From: Clostridia bacterium
GTDB lineage: Bacteria > Bacillota > Clostridia > Christensenellales > CAG-138
Length of the DNA stretch: 8,868 bases
Direction: 5' to 3'
Assembly: GCA_017435185.1 (NCBI GenBank)
Contig: JAFSFN010000100.1
Span: 1-8,868 of the forward strand
Each line of letters opens with the position of its first letter. Position 1 is the first letter of the stretch. The notes beneath the pieces are model-generated. The model was not told the DNA's origin, searched no databases, and worked only from the letters and a program-made list of their open reading frames with translations. This document shows positions 1-4,881 of this stretch, one piece after another. The position numbers and the translations under genes were made by a program.

Positions 1-583
1 ATTTTTCTACTGCTTCTGCACTGCTTTGTACCTCAACGGTTCTGTTGGTTTTTCTGCGGCTGCTTATGCTGTCTGAAATTGAATTGGTAATTTTTGAAAT
101 AAGTGATATAACAAGTATAATACCTAAAACTGTAACTGCAAGGATAATATATTTTCTGTAGTTATTTTTTTGGCGGTTGTTTCTTTGGGAAGAAGACGAT
201 CTTGTACTGCGTCTGCTTACCGTGGCTGAAGAAGTGCCGCTTTTTTTGTCTGCAGAAGTTTTTTCTGCAGTATCTATAGAGGTTTTAACTTTGCCTCCTA
301 AAATTTCTGCTCTCGAAATCTTAACAGTTTTTTCAAGGTCATTTTCTTTATCTTCGGTTGCAACTGCGGTTTCGGTTTCTTTGTTTTCTTCAAGTTTTAT
401 TCCCAGATCTTTTAATATTGCGGCTTTTTCTTTTTCATCCGTTTCCCAAATACCGTTACTGTTTTTTTTGAGAATATCGCCTTCCTTAACATTTTTCGGA
501 AGCTCACTTTTAGGAATCTGAATAAAAGTGCCGAAATCATCCTCGCATATTGCGAAATTATTTTCAAATCTGTCTATGACCAT
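1..583 (-). CDS. DUF3006-like domain protein with one transmembrane helix (3' end outside window)
   Basis: I translated this strand from ATG at 583 and found 194 codons with no stop, so the C-terminus lies beyond the left edge. Residues 1-45 begin MVIDRFENNFAICEDDFG and continue with IPKSELP and VKEGDIL, the typical pattern of the small DUF3006 domain (IDRFE, then an acidic turn, IP..LP and EGD). Residues 50-140 are a charged, then Ser/Thr/Arg/Lys/Asn-rich, low-complexity linker. Residues 145-163 (YIILAVTVLGIILVISLIS) are a clear membrane helix, preceded by basic residues. There is no signal peptide, so the DUF3006 part is probably cytoplasmic and the missing C-terminal part outside. A Shine-Dalgarno AAGGAG (593-598, read on this strand) lies about 9 bases before the ATG. 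DUF3006 proteins have no established function; in Firmicutes the domain often neighbours ComEC-like metallo-beta-lactamase proteins. The domain call is from memory of the motif, without a profile search. The gene diverges from rfbA. Confidence 0.8.
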   Translation of the reverse strand, partial: MVIDRFENNFAICEDDFGTFIQIPKSELPKNVKEGDILKKNSNGIWETDEKEKAAILKDLGIKLEENKETETAVATEDKENDLEKTVKISRAEILGGKVKTSIDTAEKTSADKKSGTSSATVSRRSTRSSSSQRNNRQKNNYRKYIILAVTVLGIILVISLISKITNSISDSISSRRKTNRTVEVQSSAEAVEK

Positions 584-604
584 GAAAAATCACTCCTTTT
601 GCGT

Positions 605-633
605 ATTTTACCTTATTTTGTTTGACGAATCAA
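605..633 (-). promoter_or_regulatory. Predicted promoter of the DUF3006-like gene
   Basis: On the minus strand a -35 TTGATT (628-633) and a -10 TAAAAT (605-610) are separated by exactly 17 bases. The predicted transcript start is near 598. That leaves a leader of about 15 bases, beginning at the Shine-Dalgarno of the gene starting at 583. The spacer contains the -35 box of the opposite rfbA promoter. Confidence 0.6.
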
Positions 634-649
634 TTAGTTGTGATAGAAT
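622..649 (+). promoter_or_regulatory. Predicted promoter of the rfbA operon (extended -10)
   Basis: A -35 TTGACG (622-627) and a -10 TAGAAT (644-649) are spaced by 16 bases, with an extended -10 TG at 641-642 (TGATAGAAT). The predicted transcript start is the A near 656, giving a leader of about 26 bases that includes the Shine-Dalgarno at 668-675. This arrangement argues against the upstream in-frame TTG at 622 as the rfbA start, because that codon is part of the -35 box. Confidence 0.65.
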
Positions 650-667
650 ATAAGAAAATATGTTTTC

Positions 668-675
668 AAGGGGTG
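668..675 (+). promoter_or_regulatory. Ribosome binding site deciding the rfbA start
   Basis: AAGGGGTG lies 6 bases before the ATG at 682. That ATG directly begins the conserved N-terminus MKGIILAGGSGTRLYP, so it is preferred over the TTG at 622, which would add 20 unrelated residues. Confidence 0.75.
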
Positions 676-681
676 GGAAAA

Positions 682-1569
682 ATGAAAGGCATAATTCTTG
701 CAGGCGGCTCGGGCACACGGCTGTATCCCATAACCATGGTAACAAGCAAACAGCTTCTGCCGATATATGATAAACCGATGATCTATTATCCGCTCTCTGT
801 TCTGATGCTTTCGGGAATAAAAGAAATACTCATAATATCCACACCGAATGATACACCGCGTTTTGAAACGCTTTTGGGTGACGGAAGCAAGTTTGGCATA
901 TCGCTTTCATATGCAGTGCAGGAATCACCCGACGGTTTGGCACAGGCGTTCCTTATCGGAGAAAAATTTATAGGCGATGATTGCTGTGCCATGATACTTG
1001 GTGACAATATTTTTTACGGAAATGGGTTCGGCTCGCTTTTGCGTGCTGCCGTTAAAAATGCGGAAGAAAATTCAAGAGCCACAGTGTTCGGATATTATGT
1101 AACAAATCCGCAGGATTTCGGCATTTTGGAATTTGATGATAACGGCAGGGTCATATCTGTCGAAGAAAAGCCCAAAATGCCCAAGAGCAATTATGCCGTA
1201 ACCGGTCTTTACTTCTATGACAAACGCATCGTTGAATATGCAAAACAGGTCAAACCGTCTGCAAGAGGCGAGCTTGAGATAACTTCCGTTAATGAGATGT
1301 ACCTTAATGATGGTTCGCTTGATGTTCAGATATTGGGCAGAGGTTTTGCTTGGCTTGATACAGGAACGATGGAAAATCTTATAGATGCGGCAAATTTTGT
1401 CCGCACAATGGAAGAACGTCAGGGAATAATGATATCTGCGCCTGAAGAAATCGCATACAGAAACAACTGGATAAGCACAGAACAGCTTAACGCAGCCGCA
1501 GAGTGCTACGGCAAATCAGCATACGGCAAACATCTTCGTGCAGTTGCCGAAGGAAAGGTCAGAGGATAG
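682..1569 (+). CDS. rfbA: Glucose-1-phosphate thymidylyltransferase (RmlA/RfbA)
   Basis: Cytoplasmic nucleotidyltransferase that joins dTTP and glucose-1-phosphate to give dTDP-glucose and pyrophosphate, the first step of dTDP-L-rhamnose synthesis. At 295 residues it has the usual RmlA length. Visible motifs are the nucleotide-binding loop GGSGTRL (8-14), the SKQLLPIYDKPMIYYPLS region (22-39) with its conserved lysine, DGLAQA (84-89), GDNIFYG (107-113) with the metal-binding Asp, EEKP (161-164), TGLYFYD (174-180), ARGELEITSVNEMYL (194-208) and AWLDTGT (223-229). These are full-length hallmarks of the family, with no break. The start at ATG 682 is supported by the ribosome site and by homology. 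It is the first gene of the cluster, with its own predicted promoter, and the glycosyltransferase gene follows after 8 bases. Some clusters use RmlA for other dTDP-deoxysugars, but rfbB and rfbD downstream favour rhamnose. Confidence 0.97.
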   Translation: MKGIILAGGSGTRLYPITMVTSKQLLPIYDKPMIYYPLSVLMLSGIKEILIISTPNDTPRFETLLGDGSKFGISLSYAVQESPDGLAQAFLIGEKFIGDDCCAMILGDNIFYGNGFGSLLRAAVKNAEENSRATVFGYYVTNPQDFGILEFDDNGRVISVEEKPKMPKSNYAVTGLYFYDKRIVEYAKQVKPSARGELEITSVNEMYLNDGSLDVQILGRGFAWLDTGTMENLIDAANFVRTMEERQGIMISAPEEIAYRNNWISTEQLNAAAECYGKSAYGKHLRAVAEGKVRG

Positions 1570-1577
1570 GGCGGTTT

Positions 1578-2765
1578 ATGTATTACTATTTAAGGCGTTT
1601 TGTGAAGGTCTGTGTTTTTGGGGCACTGCGTATCGTACGAAAAATCAGGATCATATTTTCAAAAAGTGAAAAGAATTGCTTAGAAGCGGAAAAAGACGAA
1701 GTTGCTTTGAAAAAACTCGAGCAATACGGCTATAAATGCGGCCTTGAAAGCGTTGAAAAAACAATGGCTGCCATTACCGGTGCAAAAGAAGATCCCAATG
1801 TTGAACTTTCAATAATCGTTCCCATATACAATGCTCAGCAATACATAGAAAAACTTTGCAAATCGCTTTTGAACCAAAAAACAAAATACGCATACGAAGT
1901 GATTTTTGTGGATGACGGTTCAAAGGATGATTCGTTCAAAATGTTGAGCGATATTGCAAAAAACAATCCGCATATGCATGTGTTTACAAAGCAAAACGGC
2001 GGCATATCGAGCGCAAGAAATTTCGGCATCGACAGAGCGGTGGGAAAGCATCTGCTTTTTGTTGATAACGATGACTATCTTTCAGAAGATTTTGTTGAAA
2101 GAACACTCGATGCAGCAAAAAAAGAAAATGCGGATATAGTAAAAACGGCACATTCGGAGTTTGACCCGAATGATCATAAAAGGCCGATAGTTTCAGCTCC
2201 TGCGACAGTGAAAGGTTATATGGGTGAAAAACTCAAACAGTATAACGGCTATGTATGGGGCAGTGTGTACAGCAGAAAAATGTGGGAAAAATTCAGATTT
2301 CCAATGGGTGCATGGTATGAGGATATGATAACACGCCTTATACTGTTCAGAGCGGCTGACGGGTTTGTATACATTGATTCTCCAATGTATTTTTACTATG
2401 TACATGCTGCAAATGCGTCAAAGATACTTTGGAGTGACAAAAGCCCCAAGGCTTTTGACCAGCTGTTTTTAACAATGTGGCTTGTGGAATACTCAAAGGC
2501 TCTCGGTCTTAAAATGGACAAATGGTCATACAGCATAGTTTTGGAAGAACTGGGCGTATATCTTTACTCAAGAACATTAAAGCTGGACAGGGAAATGGTC
2601 AAAACGGCATTCTTGATAGCTTGTAATTTTATAGCGGCAGTCAGACCGACAGGTGTGGAACTTGATAAAACAGATGCTTTGCTTGAAAAGTGCTTCCTTA
2701 CACGAAATTTCAAACATTACAGAGCAGTATGTGCATACATAGACTCCAAAAGGAGATTAAAATAA
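1578..2765 (+). CDS. Family 2 glycosyltransferase (GT-A fold)
   Basis: A 395-residue GT2 enzyme that transfers a sugar from a nucleotide donor at the membrane-cytoplasm interface; the acceptor and sugar cannot be read from sequence. Residues 1-30 (beginning MYYYLRRFVKVCVFGALRIV) are basic and hydrophobic, likely a membrane-associating helix. The GT-A domain follows: ELSIIVPIYNAQQYI (76-90), VIFVDDGSKDDS (108-119), NGGISSARNFGID (140-152) and FVDNDDY (161-167), which carries the DxD metal/nucleotide site. The acceptor side contains WGSVYSRKMWE (227-237) and WYEDM (246-250), whose ED is the probable catalytic base region. The C-terminal 100 residues are helical and unassigned. I chose ATG 1578 because it is 8 bases after rfbA stops and keeps the basic N-terminus; an in-frame ATG at 1503 would lie inside rfbA. 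The ribosome site is weak (AGAGGA, 1561-1566), suggesting coupling to rfbA. Its place inside the cluster suggests it uses dTDP-rhamnose or builds the same polysaccharide, which is inference. Confidence 0.9.
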   Translation: MYYYLRRFVKVCVFGALRIVRKIRIIFSKSEKNCLEAEKDEVALKKLEQYGYKCGLESVEKTMAAITGAKEDPNVELSIIVPIYNAQQYIEKLCKSLLNQKTKYAYEVIFVDDGSKDDSFKMLSDIAKNNPHMHVFTKQNGGISSARNFGIDRAVGKHLLFVDNDDYLSEDFVERTLDAAKKENADIVKTAHSEFDPNDHKRPIVSAPATVKGYMGEKLKQYNGYVWGSVYSRKMWEKFRFPMGAWYEDMITRLILFRAADGFVYIDSPMYFYYVHAANASKILWSDKSPKAFDQLFLTMWLVEYSKALGLKMDKWSYSIVLEELGVYLYSRTLKLDREMVKTAFLIACNFIAAVRPTGVELDKTDALLEKCFLTRNFKHYRAVCAYIDSKRRLK

Positions 2766-2887
2766 AAAAGACAGAAAGAGAATTTCACTTCCAAAACGGA
2801 GAATTTGCACAGGCAATAGGTGTTGAAAACGGTGGGTATAACCGAGTTTATATTGTCGCAGAAAAATATAAATGCTCCGTTGCTTGA
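2748..2887 (+). other. Start-less 41-codon open frame in the 168-base gap before rfbB; possible decayed or atypical small gene
   Basis: The gap 2766-2933 has no recognised gene. One frame stays open from inside the glycosyltransferase to TGA at 2885-2887. A good Shine-Dalgarno, AAAAGGAG (2748-2755), sits 6 bases before an ATA codon at 2762-2764, which overlaps the glycosyltransferase TAA stop as ATAA. That is what an ordinary ATGA stop/start overlap becomes after one G-to-A change. From there the frame reads KKTEREFHFQNGEF, then AQAIGVENGGYNRVYIV, ending AEKYKCSVA. I recognise no family, and it does not resemble RmlC. It could equally be chance: the Shine-Dalgarno-like run also encodes Lys-Arg-Arg at the glycosyltransferase C-terminus. 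The rest of the gap (2888-2933) holds only the rfbB leader. Confidence 0.3.
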
Positions 2888-2933
2888 AGAAAGTGACTGC
2901 AGCTTTATTTATAACGAAACGAGGTAATTTACA

Positions 2934-3953
2934 ATGAACATAATCGTAACAGGCGGAGCAGGTTTTATAGGCAGTAATTTTGTTTACTACGAATTAAAAA
3001 ATCATCCCGAAGACAGAATAATATGCCTTGATAAACTTACTTATGCAGGCAATCTTGAAACACTCAAGGATGCAATGAAATATGACAATTTCCGTTTTGT
3101 CAAAGGCGATATTGCCGACAGGGAAACGGTCTATGGCCTTTTTGAAGAGGAAAAGATTGATATAGTTGTCAATTTTGCCGCAGAGAGCCATGTTGACAGG
3201 TCGATAGAAGATCCTGAAATATTCATAAAAACAAATGTTTTGGGAACACAGGTGCTCATGGATGCGTGCAGAAAGTACGGCATAAAAAGATATCATCAGG
3301 TGTCAACGGACGAAGTGTACGGCGATTTGCCGCTTGAAAGAAAGGATTTGTTCTTTACCGAGGAAACACCGATACACACATCTTCACCGTATTCGGCGTC
3401 AAAAGCGGCGGCAGACTTGCTTGTGCTTGCGTATCACCGTACATTCAAATTGCCGGTGTCGATAAGCAGATGCTCGAACAATTACGGACCGTATCATTTT
3501 CCTGAAAAGCTCATACCGCTGATGATCTCAAGAGCTTTTGAAAACAAATCCGTTCCCGTGTATGGCAAGGGCGAGAATGTGCGTGATTGGCTGTATGTTG
3601 AGGACCATTGCTCGGCAATTGACATGATAATGCGAAACGGCAGAGAAGGCGAGATATATAATGTCGGCGGTCATAATGAACGCGCTAATATTGATGTCGT
3701 AAAGACTGTATTGCGCATAATGGACAGAAGCGAAGACTTAATAGAGTTTGTAACTGACAGACCCGGTCATGACAGAAGATATGCCATAGACCCCACCAAA
3801 ATAAGTAATGAGCTTGGCTGGACACCCAATACTGCTTTTGATGAGGGAATAAAAAAGACCGTGGAATGGTATATGGAAAACCGTGAATGGCTCAATGGCG
3901 TATTGTCGGGCGATTATATGGAATATTACGATAAAATGTATTCCAACAGATAA
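2934..3953 (+). CDS. rfbB: dTDP-glucose 4,6-dehydratase (RmlB/RfbB)
   Basis: Cytoplasmic NAD-dependent extended short-chain dehydrogenase/reductase that converts dTDP-glucose to dTDP-4-keto-6-deoxyglucose, the second step of the rhamnose pathway. At 339 residues it has normal length. Visible motifs are the Rossmann loop TGGAGFIGSN (6-15), the adenine-side CLDKLTYAGN (31-40), NFAAESHVDRS (80-90), STDEVYG (124-130) carrying the Asp-Glu pair typical of 4,6-dehydratases, the catalytic Tyr-xxx-Lys as YSASK (153-157), SNNYGPYHFPEKLIP (181-195), RDWLYVEDH (217-225) and RPGHDRRYAID (276-286). All expected catalytic residues are present. The start at ATG 2934 is preceded by GAGGTAA (2921-2927). rfbD begins 23 bases after the stop. 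The 168-base gap before it is unusually wide for this cluster, and I see no convincing separate promoter there. Confidence 0.97.
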   Translation: MNIIVTGGAGFIGSNFVYYELKNHPEDRIICLDKLTYAGNLETLKDAMKYDNFRFVKGDIADRETVYGLFEEEKIDIVVNFAAESHVDRSIEDPEIFIKTNVLGTQVLMDACRKYGIKRYHQVSTDEVYGDLPLERKDLFFTEETPIHTSSPYSASKAAADLLVLAYHRTFKLPVSISRCSNNYGPYHFPEKLIPLMISRAFENKSVPVYGKGENVRDWLYVEDHCSAIDMIMRNGREGEIYNVGGHNERANIDVVKTVLRIMDRSEDLIEFVTDRPGHDRRYAIDPTKISNELGWTPNTAFDEGIKKTVEWYMENREWLNGVLSGDYMEYYDKMYSNR

Positions 3954-3976
3954 TAACGAATAAGAGGTGCAGAGTA

Positions 3977-4828
3977 ATGCGTGTGCTTGTTACGGGAGTA
4001 AAAGGACAGCTCGGCTTTGATGTGTGTCGAGAACTTTCTAAGCGAGGCATAGAGAATCAAGGTATTGATATAAACGATTGCGACCTTTGCGACGAAGCGG
4101 CCACAGAACGTGTTTTTGGCGAGTATAAACCCGATGTAATAGTCCATTGTGCGGCGTATACGGCGGTGGATAAGGCAGAGAGTGAACCTGAAAAATGTGC
4201 GGCTGTAAATGTGGGAGCAACACTAAATGTTGCAAGAGCCGCAAAGCAAAACAACGCAAAAATGGTATACATATCGACAGACTATGTTTTTTCCGGCGAG
4301 GGTGAAGAACCGTTTGAAACGGATGCAGAAAAGGCGCCCATGAGCGTGTACGGAAAAACAAAGTCGGAAGGCGAAGATGCGGTGACAGAGACTTGTGATA
4401 AATATTTTATAATCCGCACATCCTGGGTCTTTGGCATCAACGGCGGTAATTTTGTTAATACCATGCTCAGACTCGGAAGCGAGAAAGAGAGCATAAGTGT
4501 TGTTTGCGATCAGATAGGCTCACCGACATATACATATGACCTGTCAAAGCTCATATGCGACATGATAGTCACGGAAAAATACGGTATTTATCACGGAACG
4601 AACGAAGGCTTTTGTTCGTGGTTTGAATTTGCAAGTGCTATAATGGAAGCTGCTGACTTGCCTTGTAAAGTTGAAAAAGTGCTCACATCTGAATATAAGT
4701 CAGCTGCAAAAAGGCCGCTGAATTCAAGATTGAGTAAGAAGAAACTTGATGATGCATTGTTTTCAAGATTGCCCAAATGGCAGGACGCATTAGAAAGATA
4801 TTTGAAAGAAAAACAAAAAATGCAGTGA
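3977..4828 (+). CDS. rfbD: dTDP-4-dehydrorhamnose reductase (RmlD/RfbD)
   Basis: Cytoplasmic NAD(P)H-dependent reductase of the extended SDR fold that catalyses the last step, dTDP-4-keto-L-rhamnose to dTDP-L-rhamnose. It is 283 residues, normal for the family. Motifs in order: the nucleotide loop TGVKGQLG (6-13), HCAAYTAVDKAE (57-68), NVGATLNVARAAK (78-90), STDYVFSG (100-107), PMSVYGKTKSEGE (121-133) with the catalytic Tyr125 and Lys129, RTSWVFG (147-153), DQIGSPTYTYDL (178-189) and the C-terminal RPLNSRLS (246-253). The start at ATG 3977 has AAGAGGTG (3962-3969) 7 bases upstream. It is the last gene of the rml-type cluster. Its substrate is normally made by RmlC, whose gene is not in this window, so the epimerase must be supplied from elsewhere if rhamnose is the product. 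Confidence 0.96.
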   Translation: MRVLVTGVKGQLGFDVCRELSKRGIENQGIDINDCDLCDEAATERVFGEYKPDVIVHCAAYTAVDKAESEPEKCAAVNVGATLNVARAAKQNNAKMVYISTDYVFSGEGEEPFETDAEKAPMSVYGKTKSEGEDAVTETCDKYFIIRTSWVFGINGGNFVNTMLRLGSEKESISVVCDQIGSPTYTYDLSKLICDMIVTEKYGIYHGTNEGFCSWFEFASAIMEAADLPCKVEKVLTSEYKSAAKRPLNSRLSKKKLDDALFSRLPKWQDALERYLKEKQKMQ

Positions 4829-4833
4829 ACATA

Positions 4834-4852
4834 GGCGGCATGATTGACCGCC
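4834..4852. repeat. Short dyad GGCGG-9-CCGCC between rfbD and the radical SAM gene
   Basis: GGCGG (4834-4838) and CCGCC (4848-4852) form a 5-base-pair inverted repeat with a 9-base loop, 5 bases after the rfbD stop. The downstream side is AT-rich (ACAATAAAAAA) but has no T-tract on the plus strand, so it is a poor intrinsic terminator. The right arm overlaps the -35 box of the promoter at 4844-4872, so it could instead be an operator. Either role is inference. Confidence 0.35.
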
Positions 4853-4872
4853 ACAATAAAAAATGCTAAACT
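4844..4872 (+). promoter_or_regulatory. Predicted promoter of the radical SAM/DUF2344/rng operon, giving a near-leaderless transcript
   Basis: A -35 TTGACC (4844-4849) and a -10 TAAACT (4867-4872) are spaced by 17 bases, with an extended -10 TG at 4864-4865 (TGCTAAACT). The predicted transcript start is about 4879, only some 3 bases before the ATG at 4882. No Shine-Dalgarno is visible before that ATG, which agrees with a leaderless message. Confidence 0.55.
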
Positions 4873-4881
4873 CAATAAAGT

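Noticed and set aside
177..521. Plus-strand open frame of 114 codons opposite the DUF3006-like gene
   Set aside because: It is the shadow of the minus-strand gene. Its Ser/Leu/Phe-rich sequence is a translation of the complement of Lys/Glu-rich codons, and it has no ribosome site.
622..681. N-terminal extension of rfbA from TTG 622
   Set aside because: The TTG is part of a good -35 box, the added 20 residues match no RmlA, and the Shine-Dalgarno at 668-675 fits ATG 682.
2823..2913. Possible internal promoter before rfbB (TTGAAA at 2823, or TTGAAG at 2884 with TTTATA at 2908)
   Set aside because: The -10 matches are poor and the spacings are 18-20 bases, so such matches are expected by chance in AT-rich DNA.
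2766..2933. Remnant of rfbC in the gap before rfbB
   Set aside because: I translated all three plus frames of the stretch after the stop; none shows RmlC motifs.
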